Below, one piece after another: positions 17,929-27,793 of a stretch of 64,000 nt of DNA; position 1 is the stretch's first letter, and every line of letters starts with the position of its first letter. The stretch spans positions 372,001 through 436,000 of the forward strand of contig NZ_JABJXD010000002.1 of the NCBI RefSeq assembly GCF_019093865.1. The letters are read 5' to 3'. The stretch is from Lentibacillus saliphilus (GTDB taxonomy: Bacteria; Bacillota; Bacilli; Bacillales; Amphibacillaceae). Under the pieces are notes generated by a model, which saw only the letters and a program-made list of their open reading frames with translations, had not been told where the DNA came from and searched no databases. A program made the translations under genes and the position numbers.

Positions 17929-18687
17929 ATGATAGATATACATAGTCATATACTACCAGGTGTAGATGACGGTGCTCAGACAGAAGAGGATAGTTTAGCG
18001 ATGGCGCGAGAAGCAGTTCGACAAGGGGTTCATACGATTATTGCAACACCGCATCATCGTAACGGCAGCTTTGATAATTTAGGTGACACAATTATCCAGC
18101 ATGTCGACATCTTGAATGAACTATTTAAAAACTTACCGCTCACGGTATTGCCAGGACAGGAAATTCGCATGAATGGAGATATTATTGATGAGTTAAAGCA
18201 AGGTGACGCACTCACGCTTGCCAACTCTAAATACGTATTCGTCGAGTTCCCCTCGCAGCATGTGCCCCATTACGCGGGACAAATGCTCTTCGATTTACAA
18301 GTCGCAGGCTATACACCCATCATTGTTCACCCAGAGCGGAATTCCGAGCTCATTGAACATCCGGATCGCTTGTTTGAATTCGTCCATAAAGGTGCACTGA
18401 CGCAGATTACATCGGGCAGTGTTATCGGGAAATTTGGCAAGACGATTCAGAAGTTCACACATCAGCTTATTGACGCCAATCTCGCCCACTTTGTCGCGTC
18501 TGATGCTCATAATACGACATCGCGCAGCTTCTGGATGCACGAAGCTTATGACGTCATTCAGGACAAATACGGTGAACATACTAAATATGTCTTTATGGAA
18601 AACAGCCAATTGCTCATTGATGACATGCACGTACATCGTGACGAGCCGTTCCGAGTCAAAAGGAAAAAAATCCTCGGGCTTTTTTAA
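17929..18687 (+). CDS. manganese-dependent protein-tyrosine phosphatase, CpsB/YwqE family
   Basis: 252 residues with a complete PHP-type metal site: His5 and His7 (DIHSH), Asp13/Asp14 (VDDG), His42/His43 (TPHH), Glu78 (PGQE), Glu106 (VEF), His134 (HPERN), Asp192 and His194 (SDAH). In the family it dephosphorylates the autophosphorylated tyrosine kinase that controls polysaccharide chain length and export. A positively charged C-terminal tail (FRVKRKK) is typical. It has its own promoter and heads the exopolysaccharide locus, but neither the kinase nor its membrane modulator (YwqC/YwqD or EpsA/EpsB type) is in the window, so the partner must be elsewhere. Confidence 0.9.
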   Translation: MIDIHSHILPGVDDGAQTEEDSLAMAREAVRQGVHTIIATPHHRNGSFDNLGDTIIQHVDILNELFKNLPLTVLPGQEIRMNGDIIDELKQGDALTLANSKYVFVEFPSQHVPHYAGQMLFDLQVAGYTPIIVHPERNSELIEHPDRLFEFVHKGALTQITSGSVIGKFGKTIQKFTHQLIDANLAHFVASDAHNTTSRSFWMHEAYDVIQDKYGEHTKYVFMENSQLLIDDMHVHRDEPFRVKRKKILGLF

Positions 18688-19162
18688 CATGCGCTCAGTG
18701 TGCTTTCAAAGGACATCCGATCTGGCTGTCCTTGCTGCACATATAAACAAGCTGCCATGTAGACGAGAGGGTTGATCCTTCAATAAAAGATGAGCATCCC
18801 TCACCTTGACGCACTGTATGAAAAATAGATATACATATTTTTGTACACCCTTTTTGGTACGATACATCATGAAAGGTGTTTTAGTAGGTTCATAACTGCT
18901 TACAACATCAATGATAGACAATCACATACGTTAATTTCGCGCGCTCGTTGCGTTTGAAAGCGCAGTCTATGAGAATTGAAAGATGTGAATTTCTTCTGTT
19001 TTAAGGAGTGCCGTTCTTTCAACAGCTTCGTGCTTCATAGATTATCCCTAAACCAGGCAACGTTAGCAGTAAGAGCGATCAACACGACGCTACGCTTCTA
19101 TTCAAAACATAGATGTAATCGTGCTCAGAACGTATATGTCATTCGTAAAAGGGGATCGTCAT
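18688..19162. other. intergenic region without recognised gene
   Basis: 475 bases between the phosphatase and the response regulator. I see no convincing coding frame or strong stem-loop; scattered short frames lack ribosome sites. Confidence 0.4.
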
Positions 19163-19819
19163 ATGATAAACATCATGCTTGTTCAGGGTGAAAAGTTGTT
19201 TCGAGAAGCGTTGCAAATATTGTTTCAATCGAGGGATGATATGACTGTTGTCGCAACAGCTTCTAACGGGAAGGACGCGGTCAAACGTGCAACAGAGGCG
19301 CAACCAGACGTTATTTTACTCGATGTCCATATTCCGAAAATGGATGGAATCAGAGTAACGAAGCTAATCAAAATCCAATTTCCGGATATTAAGATCATTT
19401 TAATGCATCCAAAAATTGATGAAGAAACCATCATTGAAGGACTCATTAATGGTGCAGACGGCTTCCTACTTGAGAATCTGGATTTTGAATCCGTCACACA
19501 GTCTATTCGTCATGCGTATACAGGCCAAATTGTTTTGGCTGGTGAAGTCGCCCGCGTGTTAGCAAAGCGTATTGCTGAACTGAATTGGACGAAAAAGGAC
19601 GTCCTCATGCGCAAGCTTGAGATGAGGGATATTCGTCTGTCTCCCCGTGAGCTTGATGTCGGGTACTGCCTTTTGGAAAACAAGCGCAACAGTGAAATTG
19701 CGAAGCAGCTGTACTTGAGTGAAGGTACGGTTAAGAATTATGTGAGTCAGCTCTATGATAAAACAGGCGTCAATACAAGGAAAGAACTTGTAAACTTTTT
19801 GCGCTACGTCTTGAATTAA
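19163..19819 (+). CDS. LuxR/NarL-family response regulator with atypical receiver domain
   Basis: 218 residues: receiver domain (1-120) and LuxR-type helix-turn-helix (about 150-215, LSPRELDVG ... NSEIAKQLYLSEGTVKNYVSQLYDKTG). ATG 19163 follows GGGGATC and is the natural domain start. The phosphoacceptor position Asp54 is kept (LLDVHIPKMDG), but the N-terminal acidic pair that binds magnesium is Gln8-Gly9, the switch Thr/Ser is Met81, and the conserved Lys is Glu104. It may therefore act without phosphorylation. No sensor kinase is adjacent. Its position between phosphatase and epsC suggests control of the polysaccharide genes. Confidence 0.87.
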   Translation: MINIMLVQGEKLFREALQILFQSRDDMTVVATASNGKDAVKRATEAQPDVILLDVHIPKMDGIRVTKLIKIQFPDIKIILMHPKIDEETIIEGLINGADGFLLENLDFESVTQSIRHAYTGQIVLAGEVARVLAKRIAELNWTKKDVLMRKLEMRDIRLSPRELDVGYCLLENKRNSEIAKQLYLSEGTVKNYVSQLYDKTGVNTRKELVNFLRYVLN

Positions 19820-19986
19820 TTATCAGAAAAGACATCAATCGACAATTTATGAAAATTTAATGCAAATTCACTATGAATCTAACATTATATCTACTATAAT
19901 GTCATTATTGCTAAATTTATGCAGGGATATAGTCAAAAATCTTCATTATTTCTATCCGTTCACAACGGGAAAGGAGGACAAAAGCC

Positions 19987-21816
19987 ATGACATACCGAAA
20001 GAGACTTTTCATGCTTACTGCTCTGGACTCATTTATCGTCCTCTGCGCCATCTTTGCCGCCTCATGGATCGTCTACCCAAGCATGCCTGTTGGCTTTGCA
20101 ACCCCAGTACTCATCATCACATCCGTCGCTTTGCTCGTATTTCATCACATTTTTGCACTTATATATAAATTGTATAATAAGGTTTGGGCATATGCGAGCG
20201 TTGGTGAGCTACTTGCCATCGTTAAAGCCGTTTCTTTAACAGTATTATCCGCCGGTGTCGTGCAGTTTCTCGTCAATGACTTCAGCATTTACCGCCGTGC
20301 ACTCATCGTTACATGGCTCTTACATATAATTTTCATTGGAGGCTCACGCTTTGTTTGGCGTGTATTCCGCGACAGATACATCGTGTCCAGCCAAGATAAA
20401 AAACGTACCCTCATCGTCGGCGCTGGTTCAGCCGGAACGATGATCGTGAGACAATTAAAAAACACCCATGACAATGAATTGCTGCCTGTCGCATTCGTCG
20501 ATGACGACACAGGCAAGCAATGGATGGAGATATACGGTGTCCCTGTTCTCGGGCGTATCAAAGACATCCAAACTGTAGTCGAAAACCATAATATTGATCT
20601 CGTCGTTATCGCAATTCCGTCACTTCAAAATGGCGAGCTATCCGAAGTCGTTGCCAAGTGCAACGCAACAAAAGCAACCGTACAAATGATCCCTAAAATT
20701 GAGGATCTTATGACCGGACGCGTCTCCGTTAACAACTTGAAAAACGTTGAAGTAGAAGACTTACTCGGCCGCCGTCCCGTTGAGCTTGATATTAATGCGA
20801 TATCTGAATACGTCACAGGGCAAACCGTTATGGTCACCGGTGCTGGTGGTTCAATCGGCTCGGAGCTATGCCGACAGCTGATGCGCTTCACACCAGGGAA
20901 AATCGTCCTCGTCGGTCACGGCGAATTCAGTATTTATACGATTGATATGGAGCTGAAGCAACAATATGGCCATACTGAAACGGACATTGTTCCAGTGATC
21001 GCGGACGTCCAAGACAGAGATCGCATGTTTGAGGTCATCCATACACATCAACCAACGATTATTTATCATGCAGCGGCACACAAACACGTCCCGCTTATGG
21101 AATACAACCCACACGAAGCGGTGAAAAACAACGTCATCGGCACCAAAAATGTCGCTGAAGCAGCGGATGCCAATGGTGTCAACACATTCGTGCTCGTCTC
21201 AACGGATAAGGCTGTTAATCCAACGAACGTCATGGGCGCAACGAAACGGATCGCTGAAATGGTCATTCAAGATTTAAGCAAACGCAGTCAAACAAAATAC
21301 GTCGCCGTCCGTTTCGGTAACGTTCTCGGTAGCCGTGGTAGCGTCATTCCGCTGTTCAAAAAGCAAATTGAACGCGGCGGTCCCGTCACCGTTACTGATC
21401 CCGAAATGACCCGTTACTTTATGACGATCCCAGAAGCGTCGCGACTCGTTATCCAGGCTGGTACCTTAGCAAGAGGTGGGGAAATCTTCGTTCTTGACAT
21501 GGGTGAGCCCGTCAAAATCGTCGACCTTGCTCGTAACCTGATCCGCCTTTCAGGTTATAGCGAAGAAGACATTGAAATTCACTTCACCGGCAAACGTCCT
21601 GGTGAAAAGATGTTTGAAGAATTGTTAAATGAAAACGAAGTCCATCCAGATGCTGTTTATGAGAAGATTTATGTAGGACGCACAGTCGAGGTGGAATTGC
21701 ATATTATTGAGGAGATGCTTGAGAATATGCTACATATTTCAAATGAGATGTTGAAAGATACATTGTTAGGGATGGTGTTTATGGAGCAGAAGCAACTTAC
21801 AGGTTCAGGACGATAG
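19987..21816 (+). CDS. epsC: membrane UDP-N-acetylglucosamine 4,6-dehydratase, EpsC/CapD/PglF family
   Basis: 609 residues. Four N-terminal membrane helices (about 8-125), a first Rossmann domain (TLIVGAGSAG, 141-150), then the catalytic SDR domain with TGAGGSIGSE (284-293) and the active-site stretch STDKAVNPTNVMGATK (405-420; Met416 and Lys420 in the usual positions). It converts UDP-GlcNAc to the 4-keto-6-deoxy sugar, the first step to UDP-bacillosamine; EpsN- and EpsM-like enzymes at 32585 and 31883 supply the next steps. AAAGGAGG precedes ATG. From about residue 550 the codon use turns AT-rich and the last 60 residues are unlike the typical ending, suggesting that the cassette junction lies inside the gene. 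Confidence 0.9.
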   Translation: MTYRKRLFMLTALDSFIVLCAIFAASWIVYPSMPVGFATPVLIITSVALLVFHHIFALIYKLYNKVWAYASVGELLAIVKAVSLTVLSAGVVQFLVNDFSIYRRALIVTWLLHIIFIGGSRFVWRVFRDRYIVSSQDKKRTLIVGAGSAGTMIVRQLKNTHDNELLPVAFVDDDTGKQWMEIYGVPVLGRIKDIQTVVENHNIDLVVIAIPSLQNGELSEVVAKCNATKATVQMIPKIEDLMTGRVSVNNLKNVEVEDLLGRRPVELDINAISEYVTGQTVMVTGAGGSIGSELCRQLMRFTPGKIVLVGHGEFSIYTIDMELKQQYGHTETDIVPVIADVQDRDRMFEVIHTHQPTIIYHAAAHKHVPLMEYNPHEAVKNNVIGTKNVAEAADANGVNTFVLVSTDKAVNPTNVMGATKRIAEMVIQDLSKRSQTKYVAVRFGNVLGSRGSVIPLFKKQIERGGPVTVTDPEMTRYFMTIPEASRLVIQAGTLARGGEIFVLDMGEPVKIVDLARNLIRLSGYSEEDIEIHFTGKRPGEKMFEELLNENEVHPDAVYEKIYVGRTVEVELHIIEEMLENMLHISNEMLKDTLLGMVFMEQKQLTGSGR

Positions 21817-21925
21817 AGTTAAGGGTGAATACGAGTCTTTTGTTTCCTATCGATTGATTTAGGTACTGAAAGTTGTTGATTCCGGAGTACTTAAAGAATA
21901 AAGTGTAGAAAGAGAGAAAAAGATA

Positions 21926-23164
21926 TTGATAAGAAATTTAAGTTGGATATTTGGTGCGAATATAATAGTTTCGTTATCTAAATGGTTTATATTAGTTGTA
22001 ATTGCTAGAATTTTAACTCCTGAAGATGTAGGTGCATATTCACTTGCTTTTGCTATTGGTAGCCCTATAACTCTTTTTGCAAATATGAAATTACGATCGT
22101 TGTACATTACCGAGACCATATATGGATTTTCTAATTACATGCATACCAGAAGTATTTTAAGCTCGATAGCTTTTATTTTTTTAGTTGTAATAGCTTTAGT
22201 TATCTATCCTCAGTATTTTTTAATTATAATCTTAGTTGGATTAAATAAAATATTTGATTTACAATCTGATATGTATTATGCCTTGCCACATAAAGAAGAA
22301 GATATGGATTATATTGGAAAATTAATGATTATTAAACATGTTATTACATTGTTAGGATTTTTCTTGTCACTGTTAACTCTTAAAAACTTAATTTTTGCTT
22401 TGATTATTCAACTAGTACTACAAACTTTGTTTTTATATTTTGTGGAAAAACGAAGTATTTATAAAAAGTATATAATAAGCACTAAACCTATAGAAATCAA
22501 TAATATAAAACAAGTTTTACTTATAGGAGTTCCATTAGGATTTGTTCAGTTAATTGTTTCATTAAATACTACATACCCAAGATACCTTATAGAACATTTT
22601 GAATCACCAAAAACGCTTGGTTATTTTTCAGCTATAGCTTATATTTTGGTGATTGGAAACTTGATGATGAATGCCGTATCTCAAGCGTATATTCCTTTTT
22701 TAGCTAAACAAATTAAAAAAAGAAATTTTAAATCATTTAGATTAGATGTCTTTCTAAAATTAAATATATTTGCTACAGGATTAGGCGGTGTATTAATTGC
22801 GTTTTCTTTACTATTCGGTGAGTTCTTTTTAGGCTTTGTTTATGGTTCTGATTATGCCAACTATGCGGATATCTTAATACTTATGAGCATAGCTATGACT
22901 TTTGCATTTATAGGTTGGATATTTGATGTAGCTTTGATAGCTATGAGATATATAAGTATTCAACCTAAAATATCATTTGTCATACTACTAATAAATTTAA
23001 TAATTGGATATGAATTAATTAAGGCATATGGAGTTTACGGGGCAACTTATACCTTGATAGTAACAAATATATTGCAGGTTATACTGAGAGCGTTTTTTGT
23101 AAATAGGAGAATAAATCACTTGAGAGACTCATATGCACAAAAAGGAGAAGTTTATGAAGAATAA
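21926..23164 (+). CDS. wzx: polysaccharide flippase, Wzx/oligosaccharide-flippase family
   Basis: 412 residues with about 12 hydrophobic segments and the family's opening pattern (NLSWIFGANIIVSLSKWFILVVIARILTPEDVG trimmed here to its features: N-terminal Trp/Phe-rich helix then ARxLTPxDVGxY). It should flip lipid-linked repeat units across the membrane for the Wzy polymerase (25933). TTG start at 21926 after a weak AGAGAGAAA ribosome site. The gene is markedly AT-rich compared with epsC, as expected of a laterally exchanged serotype-like cassette. It overlaps the next gene by 11 bases. Confidence 0.82.
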   Translation: MIRNLSWIFGANIIVSLSKWFILVVIARILTPEDVGAYSLAFAIGSPITLFANMKLRSLYITETIYGFSNYMHTRSILSSIAFIFLVVIALVIYPQYFLIIILVGLNKIFDLQSDMYYALPHKEEDMDYIGKLMIIKHVITLLGFFLSLLTLKNLIFALIIQLVLQTLFLYFVEKRSIYKKYIISTKPIEINNIKQVLLIGVPLGFVQLIVSLNTTYPRYLIEHFESPKTLGYFSAIAYILVIGNLMMNAVSQAYIPFLAKQIKKRNFKSFRLDVFLKLNIFATGLGGVLIAFSLLFGEFFLGFVYGSDYANYADILILMSIAMTFAFIGWIFDVALIAMRYISIQPKISFVILLINLIIGYELIKAYGVYGATYTLIVTNILQVILRAFFVNRRINHLRDSYAQKGEVYEE

Positions 23165-23687
23165 AATAATAAAAATTAAAAACGGTGTATACTATCATAT
23201 ATTATTACATCTAGTACTTTTAATAACGGCATTACTCCCCAATCTAGGACTTTCTAACCGAATAAGAGGGTATTTAGTAAAACCCTTTTTTAAAAAATGT
23301 GGGAAAAATTTCCAACTCGCTAGAGGTGCAACTATTAACATGGTAAGAAATATAGAAATTGGTGATGACGTATATATAGCGCATAATGTATGGATAAATG
23401 GGACAGGAGGTTTAAAGATTGGTTCCGGTGTTATTCTTTCTCCAATGGTAGTAGTGACTACTACTAAACATGCTTATGACAATGGTAAGATAAGTAATAC
23501 AAAAACTGAAATAGATAGAGTTATAATCGGAGACGGTACATGGGTTGCTAGTAATAGTGTGATTACTAAAGGCGTTGAAATAGGGAAGGGGTGCATAATA
23601 GGTGCGTGTTCTTCTGTGACTAAAGATGTTCAAGACTATACATTCGTCGGTGGTGTACCTGCGAAAAACATCAAATACTTGCTTTAA
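23154..23687 (+). CDS. hexapeptide-repeat acyltransferase (left-handed beta-helix)
   Basis: 177 residues. After a hydrophobic N-terminal segment (about 12-30), hexapeptide repeats run from about residue 45 (IEIGDDVYIAHNVWI, LKIGSGVILSPMV, VIIGDGTWVASNSVI, VEIGKGCIIGACSSV) with the family's loop TTTKHAYD holding the likely catalytic His. It probably O-acetylates a sugar of the repeat unit. ATG 23154 follows AAAGGAG (23141-23147); an upstream in-frame ATG at 23133 has none. It overlaps wzx. AT-rich like its neighbours. Confidence 0.82.
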   Translation: MKNKIIKIKNGVYYHILLHLVLLITALLPNLGLSNRIRGYLVKPFFKKCGKNFQLARGATINMVRNIEIGDDVYIAHNVWINGTGGLKIGSGVILSPMVVVTTTKHAYDNGKISNTKTEIDRVIIGDGTWVASNSVITKGVEIGKGCIIGACSSVTKDVQDYTFVGGVPAKNIKYLL

Positions 23688-24067
23688 CAGTCTAATTGCA
23701 AACATGTATTACAGGAAGAGAGCGTTTTATTTGAAAAAGTCTCTACAACTACATGGCGCGAACAGTTTTTCATGATAAGAGGTTTTTTTAAAAAATATCA
23801 GAAAAAATCAGATTGGACCTCTATTAAGTAATATAAATTAAAGTATTCAATTTTAGGATTAGTAGACAAAGGTGATTCTTACAAATAAAATAAAATATGT
23901 GCTATAAACTAGGTTTGATTTTTCATAGTACTGATGGGTAATCTATTATAACTTTCAAAGAGAATAGTTAGAAGTATATTGTTTCTTTTTTCGCTCTATA
24001 AGATAGTTGCAAAAGTAAGATACTAGTTGATAAATTTATAATAAGTTATAGTTTGGAGAGTAGAAAA
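23688..24067. other. AT-rich intergenic region
   Basis: 380 bases separating two acyltransferase genes within the cassette. No reading frame or terminator is convincing. Confidence 0.4.
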
Positions 24068-24634
24068 ATGAGAGGCAGAGAAAAATTTAACAGGTATAAA
24101 AAAGTTATTTCTTTTTTAGTTATCGTTTTTTCAATTCTCCCTTACCGGATAAGGGTCAAAATATTTGATAGTTTAAGAATGCTATCAGGAAAAAAAGGTC
24201 TCTTATTAAGATATATTTCCTTGAAAAGCCTCGCTAAGGATTGCGGTGATAATGTATCAATACATCAAAATGTTTATATTTTCGGTCTTGAGAACTTGTG
24301 TTTGGGTGACAATGTTAGTATTCATCCATTTTGTTATATAGATGCAACAGGTACAATAGAAATTGGGAGTGATGTATCAGTTGCTCATGCCACTACTATA
24401 ATGTCTACTGAGCACAAATATGAAGATAAAAGTATAAACATTAAAGATCAAGGAACAAAAAAAATAAAGACATGCATAAAATCAAATGTATGGATCGGTT
24501 CAGGATGTCGGATTCTTGCGGGGTCAGTAATTAATGAGGGAACTATATTGGCTGCGGGTGCAGTTGTAAAAAAACAAGTACCTAAAAATTCGATATACGG
24601 AGGAATTCCTGCAAAGCTAATTAAGGAGAGATAG
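24068..24634 (+). CDS. hexapeptide-repeat acyltransferase, second copy in the cassette
   Basis: 188 residues; N-terminal hydrophobic helix then left-handed beta-helix repeats (NVSIHQNVYI, LCLGDNVSIHPFCYI, IEIGSDVSVAHATTI, SNVWIGSGCRILAGSVI, GTILAAGAVVKK) ending in IYGGIPAKLIKER, typical of sugar O-acetyltransferases. The loop STEHKYED carries the probable catalytic His. ATG 24068 lies 7 bases after GGAGAG; a TTG at 24053 would overlap that site. Similar in plan to the enzyme at 23154 but clearly different in sequence, so they likely modify different positions. The next gene follows after 2 bases. Confidence 0.82.
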   Translation: MRGREKFNRYKKVISFLVIVFSILPYRIRVKIFDSLRMLSGKKGLLLRYISLKSLAKDCGDNVSIHQNVYIFGLENLCLGDNVSIHPFCYIDATGTIEIGSDVSVAHATTIMSTEHKYEDKSINIKDQGTKKIKTCIKSNVWIGSGCRILAGSVINEGTILAAGAVVKKQVPKNSIYGGIPAKLIKER

Positions 24635-24636
24635 AA

Positions 24637-25806
24637 GTGAGAGCTCTTTTCGCACACGATCACATATTTTACAAAGTTGGAGATGCTTATTATAGTAATG
24701 GAGGATTGTCAGGAGAAGTACTTTCAAGATATACTGAAATATTTGAAGATTTATCAATTGTTTCTAGACAAGAGGTTGTTGATAAGCCTGATAATAACCT
24801 TTCATTATCTAGTATTCCAAATACTAATTTCATCAAAGTTCCTAATTTTAAATCAGTAAATTCGATAGTTAATTATAAAAAAGCCGAAGGAATAATTAAG
24901 CAAGCTGTTTTGGAGTGTGATTGTTTAATTGCCAGACTTCCGAGTTCAATTGGTGCAATCGCGGTAAAATTCGCTAAAAAATATAATAAATCTTTTCTAA
25001 TTGAAGTGGTAGGTTGCGCTTGGGATGCTAATAAAAATTACGGTTCATTAATGGGGAAAGTTGTGGCTCCTTTTTCTTTTTTTTCAAACAAACGTTTAAT
25101 AGCGAAATCTAATTATACTATATATATTACAAAGGAGTTTCTTCAAAAAAGGTATCCCTCAAAAGGGTTATCGATAGTTTGTCCAAATGTAAATATAACC
25201 CCTGTTAGTGAAGAAGTCCTTCAAATGAGAACAGCGAAAATAATGTCGCAAAGAGAAAAGATTAAAATAGGGTTAGTTGGTTCATTAAATGTGGATTATA
25301 AAGGACACGAAACAGTTATAAAAGCAATAAATTTAATTAAAGATGAACTTCCCCCATTCAAAATAGAATTTTTAGGTAAGGGTGACCCTAATAGGTGGGC
25401 AAGATTAATATTTGATAACTCTTTAGAGGATTGTATTGATTTCATTGGAACACTCCCTAGTGGTAACAAAGTTTATAATTGGATGGATTCGTTAGATTTA
25501 TTATTGCAACCAAGCTCTGCTGAAGCACAAGGTAGAAGTATTATTGAGGCTATGAGTAGAGGTTGCCCTATTATAGCAAGTGAAGTAGGAGGAATAGTAG
25601 AACTCCTGGATAAAGACCGGCTAATTCGTCCAGGTGATTATAAATCATTAGCTAACAAGATACTAAATGTTATTTCTGATAAAGAAGATATGATTAATCA
25701 AGCTAAAAAAAATTATATTAATTCTAAGCAATACTATAGAAGTAATATAGACAAAAAAAGAAATGAATTCCTCCGTAATTTCAAGAACAGTATAGGTAAT
25801 AAATAA
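24637..25806 (+). CDS. glycosyltransferase, GT4 family
   Basis: 389 residues with a GT-B layout. The C-terminal half has KIGLVGSLNVDYKGHETVIKA (about 208-228) and the donor-binding motif SAEAQGRSIIEAMSRGCPIIASEVGG (about 293-318 with the E-x7-E pair), both typical of GT4 retaining transferases. It should add one sugar to the lipid-linked repeat unit on the cytoplasmic side. GTG start after AAGGAGAG (24623-24630). AT-rich. Donor and acceptor cannot be predicted. Confidence 0.83.
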   Translation: MRALFAHDHIFYKVGDAYYSNGGLSGEVLSRYTEIFEDLSIVSRQEVVDKPDNNLSLSSIPNTNFIKVPNFKSVNSIVNYKKAEGIIKQAVLECDCLIARLPSSIGAIAVKFAKKYNKSFLIEVVGCAWDANKNYGSLMGKVVAPFSFFSNKRLIAKSNYTIYITKEFLQKRYPSKGLSIVCPNVNITPVSEEVLQMRTAKIMSQREKIKIGLVGSLNVDYKGHETVIKAINLIKDELPPFKIEFLGKGDPNRWARLIFDNSLEDCIDFIGTLPSGNKVYNWMDSLDLLLQPSSAEAQGRSIIEAMSRGCPIIASEVGGIVELLDKDRLIRPGDYKSLANKILNVISDKEDMINQAKKNYINSKQYYRSNIDKKRNEFLRNFKNSIGNK

Positions 25807-25932
25807 AACACAGTCAATTTAAATGTTTTTTTAGTGGGTAAACACATTTCGGGAAGTAATATCACTTTGAAAAAAATAAATAAGTTCGGGTATTATTGTG
25901 CTTATAAGTGTACCAAATAGGAAGTGAATATA

Positions 25933-27345
25933 ATGTCTACTACAGTTAATATAAAGTACAAAGATATAATTAGCTATATCTTAGTATTCTTTCTCTGCAT
26001 GTTAGTATCTCTATTAGTATATTTTTTTGGTGATTATAATGGATATGAATTGCTTTTTACACAACCGATTATTTTTGGGTTATTATATGTAATTATATTA
26101 GGTAAATTTGTTCAAAGTGACAAGAGGAATCTCTTTTTTTTAGTGCTTATAAGTATTAGTTTTATCCGGTACGTCGTACTTCCATTATTTATCGTTATTT
26201 CAAATTACTATGGTGGAAGATCCGCAATAGAGCCAGAGAGTTTTTCTTTTTATAAAGCGATATTGCTAATGAATTATGAATTATTAGTCATATCATTTTT
26301 TATCTGGGTTATGGATAAAACAAGTACCAAAAAAATAGGTGTTAATAAAGAATCTTTTAATCAAGATATAACATCTAATGGTAATGATATAGTCTATATA
26401 TTATCAAGCATTTTTGCAGTAGGAGGCATTATTTTATATCCTTCCGTGTTACATTCAATCAACTTTGTAATTCCAAAAGCAACAGATGTTGAGCTAAACT
26501 TGCTTGAAAACTTTATCGTATATCTTTTTATTATCTCTAAACAGTTGTTATTTATAATGGCGTCAAAAAAATTATTTCGTAAGTATATAAAAAGTAGAAG
26601 TCAAACTATTATTTTTGTGAATTTTCTCGTAGCCATTTTGAATATATGTGTCTATTATGGAACCAATCGTTCTGACATTCTTATTTCATTTATTGTTTCT
26701 TTTTTACTTTTGCACAAGTTATATGGGAAAAATATAAGGAAATACATAATAATAGGTGTAACATTAATCATATTAATACTTGGCGTTGTTACAACAGCTA
26801 GAGAGCATGCAAGTATAAGTGGGGGGACAAATTTCACAAAAGACCTTACTGATACACTTCAAGTTTATACTGGAGGTCCCTATAATGTAGCAATTGCTAT
26901 AGAAACGAAACAATATTTCCCAGATGCTAATAATCCAAGCGTGCTCTTTTTTGATATATTTAGGCCTATGATAGGAGTAAATATTTTAGTAAAAAACTTA
27001 CCTTTTGAATATTCTAACATATACTACAATAAGAGAATGTGGCTAGACATTGATAGAAGATCTCAAATACTCCCAATGATAGGACAAGGAAACCTTTATT
27101 TTGGATTCTTTCTAGCTCCTATATTTTCATTGCTATTTATTGGCCTTTTCTATCTTTTAAATAAAAGGATCCAAATAACTAATAATCTTGAAGTATATTA
27201 TTTTTTAAGTCTTGTCATTGTTCGCCTAGGTTTTTTTATGGGACAGAATACAATGAATATGATTAATGATTTAAGTATGAACTTAGTTTTATTTTTATTT
27301 ATATTCTATTTAAATAGGTTAGTTAAAAATTCTATAAAACTTTAA
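25933..27345 (+). CDS. wzy: polysaccharide polymerase, Wzy-like membrane protein
   Basis: 470 residues, very hydrophobic, about 11-12 membrane helices, with a large extracytoplasmic loop in the second half (about 295-390) as in O-antigen/capsule polymerases. No strong sequence motif exists for this family; the call rests on topology, length and position next to wzx and glycosyltransferase genes. ATG 25933 after AGGAAGTG. Strong AT bias marks it as part of the variable cassette. Confidence 0.72.
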   Translation: MSTTVNIKYKDIISYILVFFLCMLVSLLVYFFGDYNGYELLFTQPIIFGLLYVIILGKFVQSDKRNLFFLVLISISFIRYVVLPLFIVISNYYGGRSAIEPESFSFYKAILLMNYELLVISFFIWVMDKTSTKKIGVNKESFNQDITSNGNDIVYILSSIFAVGGIILYPSVLHSINFVIPKATDVELNLLENFIVYLFIISKQLLFIMASKKLFRKYIKSRSQTIIFVNFLVAILNICVYYGTNRSDILISFIVSFLLLHKLYGKNIRKYIIIGVTLIILILGVVTTAREHASISGGTNFTKDLTDTLQVYTGGPYNVAIAIETKQYFPDANNPSVLFFDIFRPMIGVNILVKNLPFEYSNIYYNKRMWLDIDRRSQILPMIGQGNLYFGFFLAPIFSLLFIGLFYLLNKRIQITNNLEVYYFLSLVIVRLGFFMGQNTMNMINDLSMNLVLFLFIFYLNRLVKNSIKL

Positions 27346-27793
27346 CCGAATCTCTTATCTGTATCATCTGTTCAAAATAAATGATTAAAAATTTGTTAAA
27401 TAGTTAAAAGATAAAAAATGTATGGAGTCGTCAGATTTAGATGGAATCCCAAGTGAAAAGAATAATGAATTTAAATACAATAAGTAAATCTTGTTCACGA
27501 TTTTAAGTATGCAGCTTCTCGGTAATCCACACTAATTTTTAAATTTTCGGACGTGCGAGATGTCATAGTTTTTAGAAATACTCAATACCTTTTCTGTGGT
27601 ATATCCTATTGAATTAAAGAAACAGTATCTTAAAGTGATTTCATTAAAGTGAATTAAAGGTTTTGTTCAAAAGTACATTTGTTTTATTTTAGTTATATTT
27701 ACATTATTTTTAACTCAAATAATTTGTTATAAATGACTAATAATAAGATCTAAAACTAATACTAGACCTTAATATAGAAATAGGAGGAATATG
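27346..27793. other. AT-rich intergenic region at the right end of the variable cassette
   Basis: 448 bases without a convincing gene. Base composition is as AT-rich as wzy; it may be scar sequence from cassette exchange. Confidence 0.4.

Noticed and set aside
19860-20168. 102-codon frame upstream of and overlapping epsC
   Set aside because: It runs into epsC in another frame, has no ribosome site, and epsC has a strong one.
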